Positions 46,237-54,269 of a stretch of DNA of 64,000 nucleotides are shown piece by piece (the stretch's first letter is position 1; every line of letters begins with the position of its first letter). This DNA comes from Brevundimonas sp. MYb52 (GTDB lineage Bacteria > Pseudomonadota > Alphaproteobacteria > Caulobacterales > Caulobacteraceae): positions 124,001 to 188,000 of the forward strand of contig NZ_PCPB01000002.1 in assembly GCF_002979535.1 (NCBI RefSeq), read 5' to 3'. The position numbers were made by a program, and so were the translations under genes. A model generated the notes under the pieces. That model saw nothing but the letters and a program-made list of their open reading frames with translations. It was not told where the DNA came from and made no database searches.

Positions 46237-48626
46237 TTCACGCTCAGGCGGGCGTAGCCGTAGCGGCCGTTGAAGCCGAACGGAGAGTAGTAGGGGAAGC
46301 CCAGAACGCCGTTGCTGTTCAGCGTCTCGGGGACGAAGTCCGGGTATTCGTCGAAGACGTTGTCCACGCCCACAGCGACGCCGATCCGATCCGTGACCTG
46401 GAAGCGGCCTTCCAGGTCGACCGTGGTCTTGGCCCCGGTCGAATAGTCGCTGGCCGCCGTCGATCCGGGTTGCAGCACGTCGGCGTAGTAGGTCGCCCGC
46501 GCCGTCGCGCCCCAGCGGCCCAGGCTCCAGTCGGCCGAGGTCGAGACCTTTGTATCCGGCGTGCCTTCCTCGATGGTCAGGATACGTTGGCGCGAGAACA
46601 GGGTCGGCGCCGGGTTCAGCACCGAGGTCGAGGTCGGCCATTTCGACACGCTGACGTCGTTGACGTTGGCGGCGACGGTGAAGTCCCAGTTCCCCGCCGT
46701 CTCGGTCCGCAGGCGATAGCGGCCGACGATGTCCACACCCTTGGTCTCGGTCGTTACCCCGTTCAGGAAGAAGCGGGCGGCCTGAACGCCCAGAGGGTCC
46801 AGCAGGGCGGCGACATCGGTCGAGAAGCTGCGGTTGATCAGTTCCGACAGAGCGATCTGATCTTCGATCTTGATGCTGTAGGCGTCCACCGTCAGGTCGA
46901 AGTTCCCCAGACGGACGACGGCGCCGAGGCTGTAGTTGGTCGAGGTCTCGGGTTTCAGGGCCCGTGCGCCAAGGACCGTGGCGACCTGGCTGGTGGCCGG
47001 GAAGGTGCCGGTTTCGACCACGGCGCCGTTCTGGATCACCGAGGAGGTCGAGGTGAAGAAGCTCTGTTGCAGCGACGGGGCGCGGAAGCCGGTCGAGACC
47101 GAGCCGCGCAGGGCGAAGTTGGGGCTGAAGTCGTAGCGGGCCGCCAGCTTGCCGGTCTGGGCATCGCCGAAGTCCGAATAGTCCTCGACCCGCAGGGCGC
47201 CCTCGACGGTGAACTTGTCGGTCAGCGGGATTTCCACGTCGGCGTAGAGGGCGACCGCGTCGCGGTCTTCGTCCACTTCGTTGGACGGCTGGAAGCCGAC
47301 GAAGCCTTGCGCGCCGCCGGCCAGGGCAGTGTTGGCGCCCAGCGGGCCACGGTTCCAGGATTCGGGCTGACCGGCGTCGATCTTGTAGCCCTCGCGGCGC
47401 GCTTCCAGACCCCAGGCGAAGTTCAGCGGGCCGCTGAGGCCGACCTCGAACTGGCGGGCGAAGTCAGCGCCGAAGACCAACTGGTCATAGGTCAGACCAC
47501 CGGAATCGAAGCTGGTCGGGGAAGCTGCGCCATAGGTGGCGTTCAGCGAGTCCTCGGTGCGGAAGTCCAGGGCGTTGCGGCCATAGACCAGGCTGAAGTC
47601 GGCGCTCCATCCGGCGATTTCGCCCTTCACGCCGCCCGCCAGCGACAGGTCCTGCGAGTTGACGGCGATCTTGGGCAGGAAGCCGTTGGGATAGATGCTG
47701 ACGACGTTGTTGGTGTTGTTCTGGAGGCGGGGGAAGGCGGCGCTTTCGCTGTCGCGGTGCTGATAGCCGGCCCAGCCATAGGCCTTCCAATCGGCGTTCA
47801 ACGGCTTGCCGGCGTTGGCGAAGACGGTCCACTGCTCGACCTTGGGGTCGCCGGCGCGGGCGGTAATAGCGGTCGGGGTGACGCGCGGATCATAGTCTGA
47901 CCGGTTGGTCGGCTCGCGGTTCAGATACTCGGCGGACAGGGTCAGGAAGCCGTCGGAGCCCAGGCCGAGGCCTTGCCAGGCCGAGGCGGTGACCGTGCGG
48001 CCGTCGGTTTCGTCGCGCTCGCCGCGCGCGGTTTCGACCGTGGTGAAATACTGACCATAGGTGACGCTGGCGCCGCCGCCCTCACGGGCTTCCTTGAGGC
48101 GCAGGTTGATGACCCCGGCGATGGCGTCCGAGCCGTATTGCGCTGAGGCGCCGTCGCGCAGCACCTCGACGCGGTCGAGGGCGCCGGTCGGGATGGCGTT
48201 CAGATCGACCGCAGCCGAGCCGCGACCGATCGAGCCGTTGACGTTGACCAGGGCCGAGGCGTGGCGGCGCGTGCCGTTGAGCAGCACCAGGGTCTGGTCA
48301 GGCGACAGGCCGCGCAGGGTGGCCGGGCGGATGGAGTCGGTGCCGTCCACGACCGAGGGGCGCGCGAAGGTCAGCGACGGAACGGTCTGGGCCAGGGCTG
48401 CGGCAAACTCAGTGGTGCCGCGCGTGGACAGGGTCTCAGCGGTCACGACGTCGACGGGGGCCAGTGTGTCGAGGCGCGAGCGGCTGGGCACGCGACTGCC
48501 GGTGACGACGATGTCGTCGATGGCGGTGGTGTCGGCCGGCGCCTCCTGGGCGGAAGCGGCGCCGGCGATCAGCAGAGCGGCCCCGGATGCGGCGAGGAAT
48601 AGACTGGAACGATAGGCGAAGGTCAT
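46230..48626 (-). CDS. TonB-dependent outer-membrane receptor
   Basis: A 798-residue receptor with signal peptide ending near GAASAQE. The plug domain includes DDIVVTGSRVPSRSRLDT (TonB-box region), RGLSPDQTLVLLNGTRRH and DRVEVLRDGASAQYGSDAIA. The C-terminal barrel (about 200-798) closes with the aromatic GFNGRYGYARLSVKW. Its ligand cannot be read from sequence; the coupled DOPA-dioxygenase-like gene downstream suggests a catechol-type or aromatic compound. No Fur box could be shown upstream. The transcript leader contains a strong hairpin at 48668-48688. Confidence 0.93.
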   Translation of the reverse strand: MTFAYRSSLFLAASGAALLIAGAASAQEAPADTTAIDDIVVTGSRVPSRSRLDTLAPVDVVTAETLSTRGTTEFAAALAQTVPSLTFARPSVVDGTDSIRPATLRGLSPDQTLVLLNGTRRHASALVNVNGSIGRGSAAVDLNAIPTGALDRVEVLRDGASAQYGSDAIAGVINLRLKEAREGGGASVTYGQYFTTVETARGERDETDGRTVTASAWQGLGLGSDGFLTLSAEYLNREPTNRSDYDPRVTPTAITARAGDPKVEQWTVFANAGKPLNADWKAYGWAGYQHRDSESAAFPRLQNNTNNVVSIYPNGFLPKIAVNSQDLSLAGGVKGEIAGWSADFSLVYGRNALDFRTEDSLNATYGAASPTSFDSGGLTYDQLVFGADFARQFEVGLSGPLNFAWGLEARREGYKIDAGQPESWNRGPLGANTALAGGAQGFVGFQPSNEVDEDRDAVALYADVEIPLTDKFTVEGALRVEDYSDFGDAQTGKLAARYDFSPNFALRGSVSTGFRAPSLQQSFFTSTSSVIQNGAVVETGTFPATSQVATVLGARALKPETSTNYSLGAVVRLGNFDLTVDAYSIKIEDQIALSELINRSFSTDVAALLDPLGVQAARFFLNGVTTETKGVDIVGRYRLRTETAGNWDFTVAANVNDVSVSKWPTSTSVLNPAPTLFSRQRILTIEEGTPDTKVSTSADWSLGRWGATARATYYADVLQPGSTAASDYSTGAKTTVDLEGRFQVTDRIGVAVGVDNVFDEYPDFVPETLNSNGVLGFPYYSPFGFNGRYGYARLSVKW

Positions 48627-48989
48627 CTCGAGAGGTCAGCTTTTCTGATTGGACGCGCGGGATTGGGCGACGCCGTCGGGCGGCGTCGTGAGACTGCGTC
48701 GATTGTCTGGGTAGTCATGGCCGGCGGCGGACCGGCGGAAAGGCGATCAGCGGCGGGCTGGACATCGCGGCGGTCGAACGACCGGGCGATGTATGTCGGC
48801 GTAAAAGCGCATTCGCATCGTCATCTCCCGCCCATCAAGGGGATGAGCTGTGACGATATTGCGGTGCGAAAACGGCGCGGAATATCGAGAATATGTCGCC
48901 TGATATGCAGAAAAACTAAACATTTCGGCCAAGAGAAAGGGGCGCGTCCCGAAGGACGCGCCCCTTGATCGATACCGTCAGTCGACAGA
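48627..48989. other. Intergenic region between the TonB receptor and rplI genes
   Basis: These 363 bases contain no gene that I can support. The receptor side holds a hairpin, CGACGCCG-TCGGG-CGGCGTCG, at 48668-48688, which would sit about 42 bases upstream of the receptor start in the mRNA leader. About 48790-48930 is AT-richer and is the likely place of the receptor promoter. The rplI terminator lies at the far end (48937-48966). Confidence 0.5.
48937..48966 (-). terminator. Intrinsic terminator after rplI
   Basis: Perfect 13-base arms AAGGGGCGCGTCC and GGACGCGCCCCTT flank a four-base loop; reading on the minus strand, the stem is followed by TTCTCTTGG. It begins 23 bases after the rplI stop and closes the rpsF-rpsR-rplI transcript. 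Confidence 0.85.
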
Positions 48990-49574
48990 TCAGGCTTCGT
49001 CGCCGAAGCCTTCTTGTTGACCAGCGCCGCCTTCGATCAGTTCCTGGGCGGCTTGTTCGGCGGCGTTACGCTCGTCGTCGAACTGGGCGCGGATGACATC
49101 CTCGCCCTTCGCTTGACGCTCGGCTTCTTCGGCCGAACGAGCGATGTTGATCTTGACCGTGGCGCGGACTTCCGGGTGCAGGCGAACCGGCACTTCGTGG
49201 ACGCCCAGGGCCTTGATCGCGACGTTCAGCACGACTTGCGAACGCTCGACCTTGCCGCCTTCGGACTGAATGACTTCAGCCACGTCGCGACCGGCGACCG
49301 AACCGTACAGGTGTCCGGTTTCACCGGCCTGACGGATCATCACATAGGTCTGGCCGTCGATCTTGTCGGCGACCTTCTGTGCTTCGGCCTTGTTCTTCTC
49401 GTTGCGCTGCTCGATGGCGGCGCGGTCGAGTTCGAACGCTTTGAGGTTGGCCGAGGTCGCGCGACGAGCCTTGTCGCGCGGCAGCAGGTAGTTACGAGCG
49501 AAGCCGTCCTTGACGGTGACGACGTCGCCGATGGCGCCGAGGTTCTCGACGCGTTCCAGCAGAACGACCTTCAT
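48990..49574 (-). CDS. rplI: 50S ribosomal protein L9
   Basis: Large-subunit protein that stabilises 23S rRNA domain V. The N-terminal domain is standard ([19 protein letters not shown], then [16 protein letters not shown]), followed by the long connecting helix and the C-terminal domain ([18 protein letters not shown], then [18 protein letters not shown]). Beyond it there is an acidic Glu/Ala-rich tail of about 45 residues, making 194 residues against 149 in E. coli; tails like this are frequent in alphaproteobacteria. It starts one base after rpsR and ends the ribosomal run. Confidence 0.97.
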   Translation of the reverse strand: MKVVLLERVENLGAIGDVVTVKDGFARNYLLPRDKARRATSANLKAFELDRAAIEQRNEKNKAEAQKVADKIDGQTYVMIRQAGETGHLYGSVAGRDVAEVIQSEGGKVERSQVVLNVAIKALGVHEVPVRLHPEVRATVKINIARSAEEAERQAKGEDVIRAQFDDERNAAEQAAQELIEGGAGQQEGFGDEA

Positions 49575-49575
49575 C

Positions 49576-49854
49576 TTACTTCACCACGTACGGCAGGAGG
49601 GCCAGGTAGCGAGCGCGCTTGATGGCCTTGGCCAGTTCGCGTTGCTTCTTGGCGGAAACGGCGGTGATGCGCGAAGGCACGATCTTGCCGCGTTCGGAAA
49701 CGTAACGCTGCAGCAGCTTCACGTCCTTGTAGTCGATCTTCGGCGCATTGGCGCCCGAGAACGGGCAGACCTTGCGGCGACGGTAGAAGGGACGACGGCC
49801 GGCCGAGCCGGAGCCGGCCGGGGCGCCCGGGATGGGAGCGGTGGTGTCGGTCAT
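49576..49854 (-). CDS. rpsR: 30S ribosomal protein S18
   Basis: Small-subunit protein that binds 16S rRNA together with S6. It has the family core [42 protein letters not shown] signature (given here in shortened form: [37 protein letters not shown]). Length is 92 residues, with a Pro/Gly-rich N-terminal extension. The Cys in KVCPF is the usual single Cys. It is 11 bases after rpsF and one base before rplI. Confidence 0.97.
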   Translation of the reverse strand: MTDTTAPIPGAPAGSGSAGRRPFYRRRKVCPFSGANAPKIDYKDVKLLQRYVSERGKIVPSRITAVSAKKQRELAKAIKRARYLALLPYVVK

Positions 49855-49865
49855 GATCCGGTTCC

Positions 49866-50246
49866 TTATTCCGAAGCCGCAGCTTCGTCGGTGCGCGCGG
49901 GGCGATCGCGATCGCGCTCACGTTCACGACGGGCCAGCAGGGGCGACAGTTCCAGGTCGAGTTCCTCGACGCGGACGGTCAGCCAACGCAGGACGTCTTC
50001 ATTCAGCGACAGCTGACGCTCGACTTCGGCCACGGCGGCAGCCGGGGCGTCGATGGCGAGCAGGGAATAGTGAGCCTTGCGGTTCTTCTTGACCCGGTAG
50101 GTCAGGTTGCGCAGACCCCAGTACTCGATCTTGGCGACGGAACCGCCGCCTTCTTCGATCAGAGCCTTGATGGTGTCGTTCAGCGCTTCGGCCTGTTGCG
50201 CCGAGATATCCTGGCGCGTCATGACCGTGTGCTCGTAAAGAGCCAT
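49866..50246 (-). CDS. rpsF: 30S ribosomal protein S6
   Basis: Partner of S18 on the platform of the small subunit. Visible marks are [18 protein letters not shown] at the start, [19 protein letters not shown] in the centre and [16 protein letters not shown] near the end. An Arg/Asp-rich tail ([16 protein letters not shown]) follows, extending to 126 residues. It is the first gene of the three-gene ribosomal run; the promoter must lie in the 250-base gap shared with the divergent transporter gene. Confidence 0.97.
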   Translation of the reverse strand: MALYEHTVMTRQDISAQQAEALNDTIKALIEEGGGSVAKIEYWGLRNLTYRVKKNRKAHYSLLAIDAPAAAVAEVERQLSLNEDVLRWLTVRVEELDLELSPLLARRERERDRDRPARTDEAAASE

Positions 50247-50497
50247 GCGGTAGTCTCCCTTGTGGGCGTCGGCGCGCGACGGACCGGGTTAAAGTCCAAT
50301 CCCACGATGGCTCCTGAAGCGGCGGCCGGGATGACTTCCCGAACCCTTTGGCGTTCCGCAACAGGACCGAAGCCCTGGAAAGGCGGCGCGTATAGGCGAA
50401 AAAGCCCGCCAGAGCAAGGACAGAGCATGGCTGGCTGGCCTGCATTGCCAAGCAGGGCCGAAGCAGGGGAGGGTTTTTGCCTGATCGGAGACGCCGC

Positions 50498-51781
50498 ATG
50501 ACCTCGACCGAGCCGAACGCCGCCCTGAAAAGGCGCTGGTCCCTGATCGGGCCGGGCATCGTCGTGGCGGCGACCGGCGTGGGGGCGGGGGATCTGGTGG
50601 CGACCCTGATCGCGGGTTCGCGCTTTGGCTACGCCCTTTTGTGGGCGGCCATCATCGGCACGGTGCTGAAGATCGCCCTGGCCGAGGCGATAGGGCGATG
50701 GACCCTGGCCAGCGAGCGCAGCATTTTTGACGGCTGGTCGAGTCTGGGGCGGGGTCTGTTGCCCGGCGCCATCGGCGGGCGGCTGAACTGGGCCGGGCTC
50801 TATTTCGGCCTCTATGTCGTCATCTGGGGCTTCGTCTATGGCGCGGCGGCCATGACGGCGACGGCCCTGCCGCTGGCGACGCTGTTCCCGGTGCTGGACC
50901 TGAAGGCCTGGGGGATGCTGAGCGGCGTCGTCGGGCTGACCTTCGTCTGGTTCGGCGGATACGGCTTGTTCGAGAAGGTGATGACGGCCTGTGTGGGCGT
51001 GATGTTCGTCACCGTGGTGGGTCTGGCCGTGATCGTGACGCCGGATATTCCGGCCCTGCTGACCGGCCTGTGGCCGAGCCTGCCGCAGGGGTCTGTCTTC
51101 TATACCCTGGGCCTGATCGGCGGGGTGGGCGGGACCATCACCATGGCGGCCTATGGCTATTGGCTGAACGCCAAGGGCTGGCATGGGCCGGGCTGGATGT
51201 CGGTGATGCGGCTGGACAACCGGGTGGCCTATCTGGTCACGGGCGTCTTTGTGGTGGCCATGTTGATCGTCGGGGCGGAACTGCTGCACGCGGCGGGCAT
51301 CGCCTTGCAGGGCGGAGACCGGGGGCTGCTGGACCTGGATCAGGTGCTGCGCGAGCGGTTCGGGCGACCGATCTCCATCCTCTTCCTGGTCGGCTTCTGG
51401 GCCACCAGCTTCTCCAGCCTGCTGGGTGTCTGGCAGGGCGTGAGCCTGATGTTCGCCGACTTCACCGCCCATGTTCGGGGCAGGGCGGGCGACGAGGCTG
51501 TGCGTGGTGATCGCAGCCGGGCCTTTCGTGGCTATGCCCTGTGGTTGACCTTCCCGCCCATGGCCCTGCTGTTCATCGACCGGCCGTTCGGGCTGATCGT
51601 GGCTTACGGCGTGCTGGGCAGCCTGTTCATGCCCTTCCTGGCGGGGACGCTGCTGTGGTTGCTGAACAGCGACCGCGTGCCGAGGAAATGGCGCAGTCGC
51701 GGGCTGTCGAACGCCCTGCTGGCGGCGGCCGCTGTCCTGTTCGCCGTGCTGGCGGGCAAGGAGCTGTTGGGGCTGTTCTGA
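50498..51781 (+). CDS. Nramp-family transporter lacking the classical metal motif
   Basis: A 427-residue protein with about eleven membrane segments and the Nramp-type opening LIGPGIVVAATGVGAGDLVATLIAG. In classical Nramp metal importers the first helix carries DPGN; here the equivalent place reads GAGDL, so the manganese-selecting residues differ. The later YGYWLNAKGWHG and VGFWATSFSSLLGVWQGVSL segments fit the Nramp fold. Substrate is therefore uncertain: another metal, or a different solute as in Nramp-related groups. The ATG at 50498 is chosen for its GGAG at seven bases. Confidence 0.85.
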   Translation: MTSTEPNAALKRRWSLIGPGIVVAATGVGAGDLVATLIAGSRFGYALLWAAIIGTVLKIALAEAIGRWTLASERSIFDGWSSLGRGLLPGAIGGRLNWAGLYFGLYVVIWGFVYGAAAMTATALPLATLFPVLDLKAWGMLSGVVGLTFVWFGGYGLFEKVMTACVGVMFVTVVGLAVIVTPDIPALLTGLWPSLPQGSVFYTLGLIGGVGGTITMAAYGYWLNAKGWHGPGWMSVMRLDNRVAYLVTGVFVVAMLIVGAELLHAAGIALQGGDRGLLDLDQVLRERFGRPISILFLVGFWATSFSSLLGVWQGVSLMFADFTAHVRGRAGDEAVRGDRSRAFRGYALWLTFPPMALLFIDRPFGLIVAYGVLGSLFMPFLAGTLLWLLNSDRVPRKWRSRGLSNALLAAAAVLFAVLAGKELLGLF

Positions 51782-51868
51782 CATCCGCTGTCAGCGCCTG
51801 CTTGCCGTAGGGGAGGGTTTCGCCTACCCCTCGGCCCCTTGAATCAACGGACCACGGATCGTTCCTCT

Positions 51869-52813
51869 ATGACCCTCGCGCTTCTCTTCCCCGGTCAGGG
51901 CAGCCAGAGCGTCGGCATGGGCGCCGCTCTCGCCGAGGCCTTCGCCAGCGCCCGCGACGTCTTTTCCGAGGTCGACGACGCGCTGAACCAGAAGCTGTTC
52001 GACCTGATGCGCGAAGGCCCCGAAGACCAGCTGACCCTGACCGAGAACGCCCAGCCGGCCCTGATGGCCGTGTCGGTCGCGGCGGCGCGGGTGCTGAAGG
52101 CCGAGTTCGGCGTGGACGTGACCAAGGCCGGCTTCGTCGCCGGTCACTCGCTGGGCGAGTATTCGGCTCTGGCGGCGGTCGGGGCGATCAGCCTGTCGGA
52201 CACGGCTCGCCTGCTGAAACTGCGCGGTCAGGCCATGCAGCGCGCCGTGCCGGTGGGCAAGGGCGCGATGGCCTCGCTGATCGGTCCGAAGACGGATCTG
52301 GCTCTGGCCGAAGCAGCGGCCAAGGCCGGCTCGGAAGTCGGCGTCTGCGTCGTCGCCAACGACAACAACAACGGCAACGTCGTCATCTCGGGCGACAAGG
52401 CCGCCGTGGACCGCGCCATCGAGAAGGCCAAGGAACTGGGCGCGCGCGCCATTCCGCTGAACGTCTCGGCGCCCTTCCATTGCCCGCTGATGCAGCCCGC
52501 CGCCGACGAGATGGCTGACGCCCTGGCGGATGCGAAGATCATCGCGCCGTCGGTCGCCGTGGTGGCCAACGTCACGGCGCGCCCGGAAACGGACGCCGAG
52601 GTGATCCGCCGCCTGCTGGTCGAGCAGGTCACGGGCCGCGTGCGCTGGCGCGAGAGCATGGAGTGGATGGCCACGGAAGGCGGGGTGACCCGCTTTGCCG
52701 AGATCGGCTCGGGCAAGGTCCTGACCGGCATGGCCAAGCGCATCGCGCCGGACGCCGAGAGCCTGGCGCTGAACACGCCGGAAGACCTGGAAGCGTTCGC
52801 GAAAAGCCTTTGA
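51869..52813 (+). CDS. fabD: Malonyl-CoA:ACP transacylase
   Basis: Loads malonyl groups onto acyl carrier protein for fatty-acid synthesis. The catalytic Ser is in VAGHSLGEYSALAAVG and the second catalytic His in SAPFHCPLMQPAADEM. The opening LLFPGQGSQSVGMG is standard. The ATG at 51869 gives the normal N-terminus MTLALLFPGQG. It is the first gene of a fab run (fabD, fabG, acpP, fabF), interrupted from fabG by a 159-base inverted repeat. Confidence 0.97.
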   Translation: MTLALLFPGQGSQSVGMGAALAEAFASARDVFSEVDDALNQKLFDLMREGPEDQLTLTENAQPALMAVSVAAARVLKAEFGVDVTKAGFVAGHSLGEYSALAAVGAISLSDTARLLKLRGQAMQRAVPVGKGAMASLIGPKTDLALAEAAAKAGSEVGVCVVANDNNNGNVVISGDKAAVDRAIEKAKELGARAIPLNVSAPFHCPLMQPAADEMADALADAKIIAPSVAVVANVTARPETDAEVIRRLLVEQVTGRVRWRESMEWMATEGGVTRFAEIGSGKVLTGMAKRIAPDAESLALNTPEDLEAFAKSL

Positions 52814-52814
52814 T

Positions 52815-52973
52815 CCTTCTCCCCTTGCGGGAGAAGGTGGATCGCGTAGCGAGACGGATGAGGGGTTTCACGGACGGGTCCGGCAAAGCCTCTCGTGATT
52901 TATTTATAATGGCGGGGTCTGTGCGACCCCTCATCCGGCCCTTCGGGCCACCTTCTCCCGCAAGGGGAGAAGG
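52815..52973. repeat. Nested inverted-repeat element between fabD and fabG
   Basis: A 159-base unit bounded by perfect 26-base inverted repeats at 52815-52840 and 52948-52973. Each arm is itself a hairpin (CCTTCTCCC...GGGAGAAGG around TTGC or its complement). A second inner pair, GGATGAGGGGT at 52856-52866 and ACCCCTCATCC at 52926-52936, is also exact. The whole could fold as one long stem with side hairpins. The centre is AT-rich (ATTTATTTATAAT). No reading frame is present. It resembles the non-coding palindromic intergenic repeats found in many copies in some alphaproteobacteria. Confidence 0.85.
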
Positions 52974-52987
52974 AAGAGGAGATTTCA

Positions 52988-53728
52988 ATGTTCAACCTTT
53001 CGGGAAAGATCGCCCTGGTGACCGGCGCGACCGGCGGCATCGGCGGGGCCATCGCGCGCTCGCTGCACGCTCAGGGCGCGACCGTGGTGCTGTCGGGCAC
53101 GCGTGAAGCGGTGCTGGCGGATCTGGCCAAGGAACTGGGTGAGCGCGCCTTCTTCGCCGCCGCCAACCTGTCGGACCCGGAATCGGTCGACGGCCTGGTT
53201 GCGCGCGCCGAGGAAGCCGCCGGCGGTCCGCTGGACATCCTGGTCGCCAACGCCGGCATCACCAAGGACGGCCTGCTGATGCGGATGAAGGACGAGGACT
53301 TCCAGTCCGTCATCCAGATCAACCTGGAGAGCTATTTCCGCCTGACCCGCGCCGCGGTGAAGGGGATGATGAAGCGTCGTTCGGGCCGCATCATCGGCGT
53401 GACCTCGGTGGTCGGCGTGACCGGCAACCCGGGCCAGACCAACTATTCGGCGTCCAAGGCCGGCATGATCGGCTTCTCGAAGTCCCTGGCTCAGGAAGTC
53501 GGTTCGCGCGGCATCACGGTGAATTGCATCGCGCCGGGTTTCATCGCTTCGCCGATGACCGACGTGCTGAACGATCAGCAGCGCGAGGCTATCCTGACCA
53601 AGATTCCGTCGGGCCGTCTGGGCACGGGCGACGAAATCGCCGCCGCCGCCGTCTATCTGGCGTCGGACGAAGCCGCCTATGTGACGGGGCAAACCCTGCA
53701 CGTGAACGGCGGCATGGCGATGATCTAA
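52988..53728 (+). CDS. fabG: 3-oxoacyl-ACP reductase
   Basis: NADPH-dependent SDR that reduces 3-oxoacyl-ACP in fatty-acid elongation. The cofactor motif is ALVTGATGGIGGAIARSL; the NAG motif is LVANAGITKDGLLMRM; the Ser-Tyr-Lys set is in IIGVTSVVGVTGNPGQ and NYSASKAGMIGFSKSLA. It ends YVTGQTLHVNGGMAMI, as in true FabG. The upstream inverted repeat leaves only 14 bases before the ATG, in which GGAGAAGG and GGAAGAGGAG supply the ribosome binding site, so the repeat edge contributes to it. Confidence 0.97.
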   Translation: MFNLSGKIALVTGATGGIGGAIARSLHAQGATVVLSGTREAVLADLAKELGERAFFAAANLSDPESVDGLVARAEEAAGGPLDILVANAGITKDGLLMRMKDEDFQSVIQINLESYFRLTRAAVKGMMKRRSGRIIGVTSVVGVTGNPGQTNYSASKAGMIGFSKSLAQEVGSRGITVNCIAPGFIASPMTDVLNDQQREAILTKIPSGRLGTGDEIAAAAVYLASDEAAYVTGQTLHVNGGMAMI

Positions 53729-53731
53729 GGC

Positions 53732-53759
53732 GTTGCGCGTCGCGATCACGACGCGCAAC
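53732..53759 (+). terminator. Hairpin after fabG, probable terminator or attenuator
   Basis: Perfect 11-base arms GTTGCGCGTCG and CGACGCGCAAC flank a six-base loop, three bases after the fabG stop, followed by AATCTATTT. The tail is only moderately T-rich, so partial read-through to acpP is possible. Confidence 0.6.
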
Positions 53760-53911
53760 AATCTATTTCCCGCCCCGATGGCTGTGCTAAAGGGCGGGAA
53801 CGCTTCGCGGCGGTGAGTCCCTTAGGGTCTTGCTTCCAAGGGGCTGCCGTGACACGGCGAACACTGAGACCCCGCCTTCACGGCGACCAACAAACAGGCA
53901 GAGAGACACTC

Positions 53912-54151
53912 ATGTCCGACACCCTCGAACGCGTCCGCAAGATCGTTATCGACCACCTGGACGCCGATCCGGACAAGGTCACGGAAAAGGCTTCCTTCAT
54001 CGACGACCTGGGCGCCGACTCGCTCGACAACGTCGAACTGGTCATGGCCTTTGAAGAAGAATTCGACGTCGAGATCCCGGATGACGCCGCTGAGCACATC
54101 CAGACCGTCGGCGACGCTGTGAAGTTCATCGACGAGAAGCTGGCTGGTTAA
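53912..54151 (+). CDS. acpP: Acyl carrier protein
   Basis: A 79-residue carrier that holds growing acyl chains on 4'-phosphopantetheine. The attachment Ser is in [20 protein letters not shown]. The protein is acidic, as expected, and starts [23 protein letters not shown] precedes the ATG. It is flanked by fabG and fabF, with hairpins on both sides, which fits the common need for high separate expression of ACP. Confidence 0.98.
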   Translation: MSDTLERVRKIVIDHLDADPDKVTEKASFIDDLGADSLDNVELVMAFEEEFDVEIPDDAAEHIQTVGDAVKFIDEKLAG

Positions 54152-54182
54152 TCCAGCTGCGATCCGTCGCACTTCCTAAGTG

Positions 54183-54226
54183 ATGGCCGCCGTGGCGGGC
54201 CCCTAGCGGGACCGTCCGGCGGCCAT
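54183..54226 (+). terminator. Intrinsic terminator after acpP
   Basis: Exact 10-base arms ATGGCCGCCG and CGGCGGCCAT enclose a 24-base loop rich in G and C; the stem is followed by TATTGTTTTT, a good T-tract. It sits 31 bases after the acpP stop. Confidence 0.72.
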
Positions 54227-54269
54227 TATTGTTTTTGGTCACGATTCTGCAGTCCAAGGAGCGCGAACC

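Noticed and set aside
48780..48860. Fur box upstream of the TonB receptor
   Set aside because: GATGACGATGCGAATGCG has only partial likeness to the 19-base Fur consensus; not enough to claim.
48747..48932. A possible 61-residue gene in the gap before the TonB receptor
   Set aside because: No ribosome binding site, no recognisable motif and an Arg/Pro-rich end typical of chance frames.
52815..52973. CRISPR repeat or phage attachment site
   Set aside because: There is only one inverted pair, no direct repeats with spacers, and no integrase or phage gene nearby.
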